Below are positions 9,701 to 23,000 of a stretch of DNA of 64,000 nucleotides, piece after piece (positions within the stretch are counted from its first letter, which is position 1; every line of letters begins with the position of its first letter). The stretch is from Cyprinodon diabolis (Eukaryota > Chordata > Actinopteri > Cyprinodontiformes > Cyprinodontidae). A program made the translations under genes and the position numbers. The stretch lies in contig JARPUW010000256.1 of the NCBI GenBank assembly GCA_030533445.1, positions 496,001-560,000 of the forward strand, given 5' to 3'. The notes beneath the pieces are model-generated. The model saw only the letters and a list, made by a program, of their open reading frames with translations. It did not search any database and was not told the DNA's origin.

Positions 9701-12700
9701 CCTCTGGAGTTGTAACAGACAAACCATTAATGATACAGCCATGATCTTTTCTGGCAATCATCTAAAGCTGAAAACTAACAATTTGAAATAGATTGGAGCA
9801 GATGTTTTTGGTTCCAAGCTTCAAATCATAGGTTTGAGGCCAAAACGCTCTTTTCACAGTGAGATAATGCCATTTTGGCCTCTGGAGTTGTAACAGACAA
9901 ACCATTAATGATACAGCCATGATCTTTTCCTAGCAATCATCTAGAGCTGAAAACTAACAATATAAAGTAGATTTGAGCAGTTGTTTTTGGTTCCACGCTT
10001 CAAATCAGAAGTTGAGGCCAAAACGCTCTTTTCACAGTGAGATAATGCCATTTTGGCCTCTGGAGTTGTAACAGACAAACCATTAATGATACAGCCATGA
10101 TCTTTTCTGGCAATCATCTAGAGCTGAAAACTAACAATATAAAGTAGATTTGAGCAGATGTTTTTGGTTCCAAGCTTCAAATCAGAAGTTGAGGCCAAAA
10201 CGCTCTTTTCACAGTGAGATAATGCCATTTTGGCCTCTGGAGTTGTAACAGACAAACCATTAATGATACAGCCATGATCTTTTCTGGCAATCATCTAGAG
10301 CTGAAAACTAACAATATAAAGTAGATTTGAGCAGATGTTTTTGGTTCCAAGCTTCAAATCAGAAGTTGAGGCCAAAACGCTCTTTTCACAGTGAGATAAT
10401 GCCATTTTGGCCTCTGGAGTTGTAACAGACAAACCATTAATGATACAGCCATGATCTTTTCTGGCAATCGTCTAAAGCTGAAAAGTAACAATTTGAAATA
10501 GATTGGAGCAGATGTTTTTGGTTCCAAGCTTCAAATCATAGGTTTGAGGCCAAAACGCTCTTTTCACAGTGAGATAATGCCATTTTGGCCTCTGGAGTTG
10601 TAACAGACAAACCATTAATGATACAGCCATGATCTTTTCTGGCAATCATCTAGAGCTGAAAACTAACAATATAAAGTAGATTTGAGCAGATGTTTTTGGT
10701 TCCAAGCTTCAAATCAGAAGTTGAGGCCAAAACGCTCTTTTCACAGTGAGATAATGCCATTTTGGCCTCTGGAGTTGTAACACACAAACCATTAATGATA
10801 CAGCCATGATCTTTTCTGGCAATCATCTAGAGCTGAAAACTAACAATATAAAGTAGATTTGAGCAGATGTTTTTGGTTCCAAGCTTCAAATCATAGGTTT
10901 GAGGCCAAAACGCTCTTTTCACAGTGAGATAATGCCATTTTGGCCTCTGGAGTTGTAACAGACAAACCATTAATGATACAGCCATGATCTTTTCTGGCAA
11001 TCATCTAGAGCTGAAAACTAACAATATAAAGTAGATTTGAGCAGATGTTTTTGGTTCCACGCTTCAAATCAGAAGTTGAGGCCAAAACGCTCTTTTCACA
11101 GTGAGATAATGCCATTTTGGCCTCTGGAGTTGTAACAGACAAACCATTAATGATACAGCCATGATCTTTTCTGGCAATCATCTAGAGCTGAAAACTAACA
11201 ATATAAAGTAGATTTGAGCAGATGTTTTTGGTTCCAAGCTTCAAATCAGAAGTTGAGGCCAAAACGCTCTTTTCACAGTGAGATAATGCCATTTTGGCCT
11301 CTGGAGTTGTAACAGACAAACCATTAATGATACAGCCATGATCTTTTCTGGCAATCATCTAGAGCTGAAAACTAACAATATAAAGTAGATTTGAGCAGAT
11401 GTTTTTGGTTCCAAGCTTCAAATCAGAGGTTTGAGGCCAAAACGCTCGTTTCACAGTGAGATAATGCAATTTTGGCCTCTGGAGTTGTAACAGACAAACC
11501 ATTAATGATACAGCCATGATCTTTTCTGGCAATCATCTAGAGCTGAAAACTAACAATATAAAGTAGATTTGAGCAGATGTTTTTGGTTCCACGCTTCAAA
11601 TCAGAAGTTGAGGCCAAAACGCTCTTTTCACAGTGAGATAATGCCATTTTGGCCTCTGGAGTTGTAACAGACAAACCATTAATGATACAGCCATGATCTT
11701 TTCTGGCAATCATCTAGAGCTGAAAACTAACAATATAAAGTAGATTTGAGCAGATGTTTTTGGTTCCAAGCTTCAAATCAGAAGTTGAGGCCAAAACGCT
11801 CTTTTCACAGTGAGATAATGCCATTTTGGCCTCTGGAGTTGTAACAGACAAACCATTAATGATACAGCCATGATCTTTTCTGGCAATCGTCTAAAGCTGA
11901 AAACTAACAATTTGAAATAGATTGGAGCAGATGTTTTTGGTTCCAAGCTTCAAATCATAGGTTTGAGGCCAAAACGCTCTTTTCACAGTGAGATAATGCC
12001 ATTTTGGCCTCTGGAGTTGTAACAGACAAACCATTAATGATACAGCCATGATCTTTTCTGGCAATCATCTAGAGCTGAAAACTAACAATATAAAGTAGAT
12101 TTGAGCAGATGTTTTTGGTTCCAAGCTTCAAATCAGAAGTTGAGGCCAAAACGCTCTTTTCACAGTGAGATAATGCCATTTTGGCCTCTGGAGTTGTAAC
12201 ACACAAACCATTAATGATACAGCCATGATCTTTTCTGGCAATCATCTAAAGCTGAAAACTAACAATTTGAAATAGATTGGAGCAGATGTTTTTGGTTCCA
12301 AGCTTCAAATCATAGGTTTGAGGCCAAAACGCTCTTTTCACAGTGAGATAATGCCATTTTGGCCTCTGGAGTTGTAACACACAAACCATTAATGATACAG
12401 CCATGATCTTTTCTGGCAATCATCTAGAGCTGAAAACTAACAATATAAAGTAGATTTGAGCAGATGTTTTTGGTTCCAAGCTTCAAATCATAGGTTTGAG
12501 GCCAAAACGCTCTTTTCACAGTGAGATAATGCCATTTTGGCCTCTGGAGTTGTAACAGACAAACCATTAATGATACAGCCATGATCTTTTCTGGCAATCA
12601 TCTAGAGCTGAAAACTAACAATATAAAGTAGATTTGAGCAGATGTTTTTGGTTCCACGCTTCAAATCAGAAGTTGAGGCCAAAACGCTCTTTTCACAGTG

Positions 12701-13316
12701 AGATAATGCCATTTTGGCCTCTGGAGTTGTAACAGACAAACCATTAATGATACAGCCATGATCTTTTCTGGCAATCATCTAGAGCTGAAAACTAACAATA
12801 TAAAGTAGATTTGAGCAGATGTTTTTGGTTCCAAGCTTCAAATCAGAAGTTGAGGCCAAAACGCTCTTTTCACAGTGAGATAATGCCATTTTGGCCTCTG
12901 GAGTTGTAACAGACAAACCATTAATGATACAGCCATGATCTTTTCTGGCAATCATCTAAAGCTGAAAACTAACAATTTGAAATAGATTGGAGCAGATGTT
13001 TTTGGTTCCAAGCTTCAAATCATAGGTTTGAGGCCAAAACGCTCTTTTCACAGTGAGATAATGCCATTTTGGCCTCTGGAGTTGTAACAGACAAACCATT
13101 AATGATACAGCCATGATCTTTTCTGGCAATCATCTAGAGCTGAAAACTAACAATATAAAGTAGATTTGAGCAGATGTTTTTGGTTCCAAGCTTCAAATCA
13201 GAAGTTGAGGCCAAAACGCTCTTTTCACAGTGAGATAATGCCATTTTGGCCTCTGGAGTTGTAACAGACAAACCATTAATGATACAGCCATGATCTTTTC
13301 TGGCAATCATCTAGAG
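6749..13316 (+). repeat. HOR family I, expanded unit (37 monomers, 6,568 bp)
   Basis: The CCTAGC marker pair 6,904 / 13,472 and the AGATATTTT pair 7,314 / 13,882 are both 6,568 bp apart. That equals the 27-monomer unit plus 1,775 bp. The extra length is an internal 10-monomer segment at 8,703-10,477, described separately. Outside that segment the order of variants follows the preceding unit. Confidence 0.85.
8703..10477 (+). repeat. 10-monomer insertion within HOR family I (1,775 bp)
   Basis: A T-type monomer with the private GAAAAGTAAC change starts at 8,703 and an equivalent one starts at 10,478. The ten monomers between them contain an extra CCTAGC monomer (marker 9,923) followed by its GCAGTTG partner. 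Monomer lengths along the segment (178, 177, 178, 178, 177, 177, 179, 177, 177, 177) sum to 1,775. After the segment the 4,793-bp spacing resumes (10,480 to 15,273). Duplication by out-of-register recombination is the simplest explanation. Confidence 0.8.
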
Positions 13317-16300
13317 CTGAAAACTAACAATATAAAGTAGATTTGAGCAGATGTTTTTGGTTCCAAGCTTCAAATCAGAGGTTTGAGGCCAAAACGCTCT
13401 TTTCACAGTGAGATAATGCCATTTTGGCCTCTGGAGTTGTAACAGACAAACCATTAATGATACAGCCATGATCTTTTCCTAGCAATCATCTAGAGCTGAA
13501 AACTAACAATATAAAGTAGATTTGAGCAGTTGTTTTTGGTTCCACGCTTCAAATCAGAAGTTGAGGCCAAAACGCTCTTTTCACAGTGAGATAATGCCAT
13601 TTTGGCCTCTGGAGTTGTAACAGACAAACCATTAATGATACAGCCATGATCTTTTCTGGCAATCATCTAGAGCTGAAAACTAACAATATAAAGTAGATTT
13701 GAGCAGATGTTTTTGGTTCCAAGCTTCAAATCAGAAGTTGAGGCCAAAACGCTCTTTTCACAGTGAGATAATGCCATTTTGGCCTCTGGAGTTGTAACAG
13801 ACAAACCATTAATGATACAGCCATGATCTTTTCTGGCAATCATCTAGAGCTGAAAACTAACAATATAAAGTAGATTTGAGCAGATATTTTTTGTTCCAAG
13901 CTTCAAATCATAGGTTTGAGGCCAAAACGTTCGTTTCACAGTGAGATAATGCCATTTTGGCCTCTGGAGTTGTAACAGACAAACCATTAATGATACAGCC
14001 ATGATCTTTTCTGGCAATCATCTAGAGCTGAAAACTAACAATATAAAGTAGATTGGAGCAGATGTTTTTGGTTCCAAGCTTCAAATCATAGGTTTGAGGC
14101 CAAAACGCTCTTTTCACAGTGAGATAATGCCATTTTGGCCTCTGGAGTTGTAACAGACAAACCATTAATGATACAGCCATGATCTTTTCTGGCAATCATC
14201 TAAAGCTGAAAACTAACAATTTGAAATAGATTGGAGCAGATGTTTTTGGTTCCAAGCTTCAAATCATAGGTTTGAGGCCAAAACGCTCTTTTCACAGTGA
14301 GATAATGCCATTTTGGCCTCTGGAGTTGTAACAGACAAACCATTAATGATACAGCCATGATCTTTTCTGGCAATCATCTAGAGCTGAAAACTAACAATAT
14401 AATGTAGATTGGAGCAGATGTTTTTGGTTCCAAGCTTCAAATCAGAAGTTGAGGCCAAAACGCTCTTTTCACAGTGAGATAATGCCATTTTGGCCTCTGG
14501 AGTTGTAACAGACAAACCATTAATGATACAGCCATGATCTTTTCTGGCAATCATCTAAAGCTGAAAACTAACAATTTGAAATAGATTGGAGCAGATGTTT
14601 TTGGTTCCAAGCTTCAAATCATAGGTTTGAGGCCAAAACGCTCTTTTCACAGTGAGATAATGCCATTTTGGCCTCTGGAGTTGTAACAGACAAACCATTA
14701 ATGATACAGCCATGATCTTTTCTGGCAATCATCTAGAGCTGAAAACTAACAATATAAAGTAGATTTGAGCAGATGTTTTTGGTTCCAAGCTTCAAATCAG
14801 AGGTTTGAGGCCAAAACGCTCGTTTCACAGTGAGATAATGCAATTTTGGCCTCTGGAGTTGTAACAGACAAACCATTAATGATACAGCCATGATCTTTTC
14901 TGGCAATCATCTAGAGCTGAAAACTAACAATATAAAGTAGATTTGAGCAGATGTTTTTGGTTCCACGCTTCAAATCAGAAGTTGAGGCCAAAACGCTCTT
15001 TTCACAGTGAGATAATGCCATTTTGGCCTCTGGAGTTGTAACAGACAAACCATTAATGATACAGCCATGATCTTTTCTGGCAATCATCTAGAGCTGAAAA
15101 CTAACAATATAAAGTAGATTTGAGCAGATGTTTTTGGTTCCAAGCTTCAAATCAGAAGTTGAGGCCAAAACGCTCTTTTCACAGTGAGATAATGCCATTT
15201 TGGCCTCTGGAGTTGTAACAGACAAACCATTAATGATACAGCCATGATCTTTTCTGGCAATCGTCTAAAGCTGAAAAGTAACAATTTGAAATAGATTGGA
15301 GCAGATGTTTTTGGTTCCAAGCTTCAAATCATAGGTTTGAGGCCAAAACGCTCTTTTCACAGTGAGATAATGCCATTTTGGCCTCTGGAGTTGTAACAGA
15401 CAAACCATTAATGATACAGCCATGATCTTTTCTGGCAATCATCTAGAGCTGAAAACTAACAATATAAAGTAGATTTGAGCAGATGTTTTTGGTTCCAAGC
15501 TTCAAATCAGAAGTTGAGGCCAAAACGCTCTTTTCACAGTGAGATAATGCCATTTTGGCCTCTGGAGTTGTAACACACAAACCATTAATGATACAGCCAT
15601 GATCTTTTCTGGCAATCATCTAAAGCTGAAAACTAACAATTTGAAATAGATTGGAGCAGATGTTTTTGGTTCCAAGCTTCAAATCATAGGTTTGAGGCCA
15701 AAACGCTCTTTTCACAGTGAGATAATGCCATTTTGGCCTCTGGAGTTGTAACAGACAAACCATTAATGATACAGCCATGATCTTTTCTGGCAATCATCTA
15801 GAGCTGAAAACTAACAATATAAAGTAGATTTGAGCAGATGTTTTTGGTTCCACGCTTCAAATCAGAAGTTGAGGCCAAAACGCTCTTTTCACAGTGAGAT
15901 AATGCCATTTTGGCCTCTGGAGTTGTAACAGACAAACCATTAATGATACAGCCATGATCTTTTCTGGCAATCGTCTAAAGCTGAAAACTAACAATTTGAA
16001 ATAGATTGGAGCAGATGTTTTTGGTTCCAAGCTTCAAATCATAGGTTTGAGGCCAAAACGCTCTTTTCACAGTGAGATAATGCCATTTTGGCCTCTGGAG
16101 TTGTAACAGACAAACCATTAATGATACAGCCATGATCTTTTCTGGCAATCATCTAGAGCTGAAAACTAACAATATAAAGTAGATTTGAGCAGATGTTTTT
16201 GGTTCCAAGCTTCAAATCAGAAGTTGAGGCCAAAACGCTCTTTTCACAGTGAGATAATGCCATTTTGGCCTCTGGAGTTGTAACACACAAACCATTAATG

Positions 16301-18821
16301 ATACAGCCATGATCTTTTCTGGCAATCATCTAAAGCTGAAAACTAACAATTTGAAATAGATTGGAGCAGATGTTTTTGGTTCCAAGCTTCAAATCATAGG
16401 TTTGAGGCCAAAACGCTCTTTTCACAGTGAGATAATGCCATTTTGGCCTCTGGAGTTGTAACACACAAACCATTAATGATACAGCCATGATCTTTTCTGG
16501 CAATCATCTAGAGCTGAAAACTAACAATATAAAGTAGATTTGAGCAGATGTTTTTGGTTCCAAGCTTCAAATCATAGGTTTGAGGCCAAAACGCTCTTTT
16601 CACAGTGAGATAATGCCATTTTGGCCTCTGGAGTTGTAACAGACAAACCAATAATGATACAGCCATGATCTTTTCTGGCAATCATCTAGAGCTGAAAACT
16701 AACAATATAAAGTAGATTTGAGCAGATGTTTTTGGTTCCACGCTTCAAATCAGAAGTTGAGGCCAAAACGCTCTTTTCACAGTGAGATAATGCCATTTTG
16801 GCCTCTGGAGTTGTAACAGACAAACCATTAATGATACAGCCATGATCTTTTCTGGCAATCATCTAGAGCTGAAAACTAACAATATAAAGTAGATTTGAGC
16901 AGATGTTTTTGGTTCCAAGCTTCAAATCAGAAGTTGAGGCCAAAACGCTCTTTTCACAGTGAGATAATGCCATTTTGGCCTCTGGAGTTGTAACAGACAA
17001 ACCATTAATGATACAGCCATGATCTTTTCTGGCAATCATCTAAAGCTGAAAACTAACAATTTGAAATAGATTGGAGCAGATGTTTTTGGTTCCAAGCTTC
17101 AAATCATAGGTTTGAGGCCAAAACGCTCTTTTCACAGTGAGATAATGCCATTTTGGCCTCTGGAGTTGTAACAGACAAACCATTAATGATACAGCCATGA
17201 TCTTTTCCTAGCAATCATCTAGAGCTGAAAACTAACAATATAAAGTAGATTTGAGCAGTTGTTTTTGGTTCCACGCTTCAAATCAGAAGTTGAGGCCAAA
17301 ACGCTCTTTTCACAGTGAGATAATGCCATTTTGGCCTCTGGAGTTGTAACAGACAAACCATTAATGATACAGCCATGATCTTTTCTGGCAATCATCTAGA
17401 GCTGAAAACTAACAATATAAAGTAGATTTGAGCAGATGTTTTTGGTTCCAAGCTTCAAATCATAGGTTTGAGGCCAAAACGCTCTTTTCACAGTGAGATA
17501 ATGCCATTTTGGCCTCTGGAGTTGTAACAGACAAACCATTAATGATACAGCCATGATCTTTTCTGGCAATCATCTAGAGCTGAAAACTAACAATATAAAG
17601 TAGATTTGAGCAGATGTTTTTGGTTCCACGCTTCAAATCAGAAGTTGAGGCCAAAACGCTCTTTTCACAGTGAGATAATGCCATTTTGGCCTCTGGAGTT
17701 GTAACAGACAAACCATTAATGATACAGCCATGATCTTTTCTGGCAATCATCTAGAGCTGAAAACTAACAATATAAAGTAGATTTGAGCAGATGTTTTTGG
17801 TTCCAAGCTTCAAATCAGAAGTTGAGGCCAAAACGCTCTTTTCACAGTGAGATAATGCCATTTTGGCCTCTGGAGTTGTAACAGACAAACCATTAATGAT
17901 ACAGCCATGATCTTTTCTGGCAATCATCTAAAGCTGAAAACTAACAATTTGAAATAGATTGGAGCAGATGTTTTTGGTTCCAAGCTTCAAATCATAGGTT
18001 TGAGGCCAAAACGCTCTTTTCACAGTGAGATAATGCCATTTTGGCCTCTGGAGTTGTAACAGACAAACCATTAATGATACAGCCATGATCTTTTCCTAGC
18101 AATCATCTAGAGCTGAAAACTAACAATATAAAGTAGATTTGAGCAGTTGTTTTTGGTTCCACGCTTCAAATCAGAAGTTGAGGCCAAAACGCTCTTTTCA
18201 CAGTGAGATAATGCCATTTTGGCCTCTGGAGTTGTAACAGACAAACCATTAATGATACAGCCATGATCTTTTCTGGCAATCATCTAGAGCTGAAAACTAA
18301 CAATATAAAGTAGATTTGAGCAGATGTTTTTGGTTCCAAGCTTCAAATCAGAAGTTGAGGCCAAAACGCTCTTTTCACAGTGAGATAATGCCATTTTGGC
18401 CTCTGGAGTTGTAACAGACAAACCATTAATGATACAGCCATGATCTTTTCTGGCAATCATCTAGAGCTGAAAACTAACAATATAAAGTAGATTTGAGCAG
18501 ATGTTTTTGGTTCCAAGCTTCAAATCAGAAGTTGAGGCCAAAACGCTCTTTTCACAGTGAGATAATGCCATTTTGGCCTCTGGAGTTGTAACAGACAAAC
18601 CATTAATGATACAGCCATGATCTTTTCTGGCAATCGTCTAAAGCTGAAAAGTAACAATTTGAAATAGATTGGAGCAGATGTTTTTGGTTCCAAGCTTCAA
18701 ATCATAGGTTTGAGGCCAAAACGCTCTTTTCACAGTGAGATAATGCCATTTTGGCCTCTGGAGTTGTAACAGACAAACCATTAATGATACAGCCATGATC
18801 TTTTCTGGCAATCATCTAGAG
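13317..18821 (+). repeat. HOR family I, rearranged terminal unit (31 monomers)
   Basis: It begins with the CCTAGC/agagg monomer and keeps the family I order through the AGATATTTT marker (13,882) and the GAAAAGTAAC marker (15,273). It then departs from the pattern, with CCTAGC monomers again at 17,201 and 18,089 and GAAAAGTAAC at 18,646. The block ends where the first monomer with a shortened T run (GATGTTTTGG) starts, at 18,822; from there the variant repertoire changes. Confidence 0.75.
17046..18821 (+). repeat. Five-monomer tandem duplication (2 x 888 bp)
   Basis: T-type monomers with CCTAGC start at 17,046 and 17,934, 888 bp apart, each followed by a GCAGTTG/CCACGC monomer. Both five-monomer segments sum to 888 bp (179+177+178+177+177 and 179+177+177+177+178). 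They share the first two monomers and differ afterwards: the second ends with the GAAAAGTAAC monomer. It is therefore a duplication of the marker pair rather than an exact copy of all five. Confidence 0.7.
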
Positions 18822-20062
18822 CTGAAAACTAACAATATAAAGTAGATTTGAGCAGATGTTTTGGTTCCAAGCTTCAAATCAGAAGTTGAGGCCAAAACGC
18901 TCTTTTCACAGTGAGATAATGCCATTTTGGCCTCTGGAGTTGTAACAGACAAACCATTAATGATACAGCCATGATCTTTTCTGGCAATCATCTAGAGCTG
19001 AAAACTAACAATATAAAGTAGATTTGAGCAGATGTTTTTGGTTCCACGCTTCAAATCAGAAGTTGAGGCCAAAACGCTCTTTTCACAGTGAGATAATGCC
19101 ATTTTGGCCTTCTGGAGTTGTAACAGACAAACCATTAATGATACAGCCATGATCTTTTCTGGCAATCATCTAGAGCTGAAAACTAACAATATAAAGTAGA
19201 TTTGAGCAGATGTTTTTGGTTCCAAGCTTCAAATCAGAAGTTGAGGCCAAAACGCTCTTTTCACAGTGAGATAATGCCATTTTGGCCTCTGGAGTTGTAA
19301 CAGACAAACCATTAATGATACAGCCATGATCTTTTCTGGCAATCATCTAGAGCTGAAAACTAACAATATAAAGTAGATTCGAGCAGATGTTTTTGGTTCC
19401 AAGCTTCAAATCATAGGTTTGGGGCCAAAACGCTCTTTTCACAGTGAGATAATGCCATTTTGGCCTCTGGAGTTGTAACAGACAAACCATTAATGATACA
19501 GCCATGATCTTTTCTGGCAATCATCTAGAGCTGAAAACTAACAATATAAAGTAGATTTGAGCAGATGTTTTTGGTTCCAAGCTTCAAATCAGAGGTTTGA
19601 GGCCAAAACGCTCGTAACACAGTGAGATAATGCAATTTTGGCCTCTGGAGTTGTAAAAGACAAACCATTAATGATACAGCCATGATCTTTTCTGGCAATC
19701 ATCTAGAGCTGAAAACTAACAATATAAAGTAGATTTGAGCAGATGTTTTTGGTTCCACGCTTCAAATCAGAAGTTGAGGCCAATACGCTCTTTTCACAGT
19801 GAGATAATGCCATTTTGGCCTCTGGAGTTGTAACAGACAAACCATTAATGATACAGCCATGATCTTTTCTGGCAATCATCTAGAGCTGAAAACTAACAAT
19901 ATAAAGTAGATTTGAGCAGATGTTTTTGGTTCCAAGCTTCAAATCAGAAGTTGAGGCCAAAACGCTCTTTTCACAGTGAGATAATGCCATTTTGGCCTCT
20001 GGAGTTGTAACAGACAAACCATTAATGATACAGCCATGATCTTTTCTGGCAATCGTCTAAAG
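18822..20062 (+). repeat. Transition segment into HOR family II (7 monomers)
   Basis: Seven monomers introduce variants not seen earlier: a shortened T run (176-bp monomer 18,822-18,997), GGCCTTCTGG at 19,106, AGATTCGAG near 19,376, and GCTCGTAACAC with TAAAAGAC near 19,610-19,660. The same series recurs inside the following HOR: GGCCTTCTGG at 22,301 and 28,338, and GCTCGTAACAC near 22,805 and 28,845. It is thus a truncated lead-in copy of family II. Confidence 0.8.
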
Positions 20063-23000
20063 CTGAAAACTAACAATTTGAAATAGATTGGAGCAGATGT
20101 TTTTTGTTCCAAGCTTCAAATCATAGGTTTGAGGCCAAAACGTTCGTTTCACAGTGAGATAATGCCATTTTGGCCTCTGGAGTTGTAACAGACAAACCAT
20201 TAATGATACAGCCATGATCTTTTCTGGCAATCACCTAGAGCTGAAAACTAACAATATAAAGTAGATTGGAGCAGATGTTTTTGGTTCCAAGCTTCAAATC
20301 ATAGGTTTGAGGCCAAAACGCTCTTTTCACAGTGAGATAATGCCATTTTGGCCTCTGGAGTTGTAACAGACAAACCATTAATGATACAGCCATGATCTTT
20401 TCTGGCAATCATCTAGAGCTGAAAACTAACAATATAAAGTAGATTTGAGCAGATGTTTTTGGTTCCACGCTTCAAATCAGAAGTTGAGGCCAAAACGCTC
20501 TTTTCACAGTGAGATAATGCCATTTTGGCCTCTGGAGTTGTAACAGACAAACCATTAATGATACAGCCATGATCTTTTCTGGAAATCATCTAGAGCTGGA
20601 AACTAACAATATAAAGTAGATTTGAGCAGATGTTTTTGGTTCCAAGCTTCAAATCAGAAGTTGAGGCCAAAACGCTCTTTTCACAGTGAGATAATGCCAT
20701 TTTGGCCTCTGGAGTTGTAACAGACAAACCATTAATGATACAGCCATGATCTTTTCTGGCAATCATATAGAGCTGACAACTAACAATATAAAGTAGATTT
20801 GAGCAGATGTTTTTGGTTCCAAGCTTCAAATCAGAGGTTTGAGGCCAAAACGCTCGTTTCACAGTGAGATAATGCCATTTTGGCCTCTGGAGTTGTAACA
20901 GACAAACCATTAATGATACAGCCATGATCTTTTCTGGCAATCATCTAGAGCTGAAAACTAACAATATAAAGTAGATTGGAGCAGATGTTTTGGTTCCAAG
21001 CTTCAAATCATAGGTTTGAGGCCAAAACGCTCTTTTCACAGTGAGATAATGCCATTTTGGCCTCTGGAGTTGTAACAGACAAACCATCAATGATACAGCC
21101 ATGATCTTTTCTGGCAATCATCTAAAGCTGAAAACTAACAATTTGAAATAGATTGGAGCAGATGTTTTTGGTTCCAAGCTTCAAATTATAGGTTTGAGGC
21201 CAAAACGCTCTTTTCACAGTGAGATAATGCCATTTTGGCCTCTGGAGTTGTAACAGACAAACCATTAATGATACAGCCATGATCTTTTCTGGCAATCATC
21301 TAGAGCTGAAAACTAACAATATAAAGTAGATTTGAGCAGATGTTTTTGGTTCCAAGCTTCAAATCATAGGTTTGAGGCAAAAACGCTCTTTTCACAGTGA
21401 GATAATGCCATTTTGGCCTCTGGAGTTGTAACAGACAAACCATTAATGATACAGCCATGATCTTTTCTGGCAATCATCTAGAGCTGAAAACTAACAATAT
21501 AAAGTAGATTTGAGCAGATGTTTTTGGTAACACGCTTCAAATCAGAAGTTGAGGCCAAAACGCTCTTTTCACAGTGAGATAATGCCATTTTGGCCTCTGG
21601 AGTTGTAACAGACAAACCATTAATGATACAGCCATGATCTTTTCTGGCAATCATCTAGAGCTGAAAACTAACAATATAAAGTAGATTGGAGCAGATGTTT
21701 TTGGTTCCACGCTTCAAATCAGAAGTTGAGGCCAAAACGCTCTTTTCACAGTGAGATAATGCCATTTTGGCCTCTGGAGTTGTAACAGACAAACCATTAA
21801 TGATACAGCCATGATCTTTTCTGGCAATCATCTAGAGCTGAAAACTAACAATATAAAGTAGATTTGAGCAGATGTTTTTGGTTCCAAGCTTCAAATCATA
21901 GGTTTGAGGCCAAAACGCTCTTTTCACACTGAGATAATGCCATTTTGGCCTCTGGAGTTGTAACAGACAAACCATTAATGATACAGCCATGATCTTTTCT
22001 GGCAATCATCTAGAGCTGAAAACTAACAATATAATGTAGATTGGAGCAGATGTTTTTGGTTCCAAGCTTCAAATCAGAAGTTGAGGCCAAAACGCTCTTT
22101 TCACAGTGAGATAATGCCATTTTGGCCTCTGGAGTTGTAACAGACAAACCATTAATGATACAGCCATGATCTTTTCTGGCAATCATCTAGAGCTGAAAAC
22201 TAACAATATAAAGTAGATTTGAGCAGATGTTTTTGGTTCCACGCTTCAAATCAGAAGTTGAGGCCAAAACGCTCTTTTCACAGTGAGATAATGCCATTTT
22301 GGCCTTCTGGAGTTGTAACAGACAAACCATTAATGATACAGCCATGATCTTTTCTGGCAATCATCTAGAGCTGAAAACTAACAATATAAAGTAGATTTGA
22401 GCAGATGTTTTTGGTTCCAAGCTTCAAATCAGAAGTTGAGGCCAAAACGCTCTTTTCACAGTGAGATAATGCCATTTTGGCCTCTGGAGTTGTAACAGAC
22501 AAACCATTAATGATACAGCCATGATCTTTTCTGGCAATTATCTAGAGCTGAAAACTAACAATATAAAGTAGATTCGAGCAGATGTTTTTGGTTCCAAGCT
22601 TCAAATCATAGGTTTGAGGCCAAAACGCTCTTTTCACAGTGAGATAATGCCATTTTGGCCTCTGGAGTTGTAACAGACAAACCATTAATGATACAGCCAT
22701 GATCTTTTCTGGCAATCATCTAGAGCTGAAAACTAACAATATAAAGTAGATTTGAGCAGATGTTTTTGGTTCCAAGCTTCAAATCAGAGGTTTGAGGCCA
22801 AAACGCTCGTAACACAGTGAGATAATGCAATTTTGGCCTCTGGAGTTGTAAAAGACAAACCATTAATGATACAGCCATGATCTTTTCTGGCAATCATCTA
22901 GAGCTGAAAACTAACAATATAAAGTAGATTTGAGCAGATGTTTTAGGTTCCAAGCTTCAAATCATAGGTTTGAGGCCAAAACGCTCTTTTCACAGTGAGA

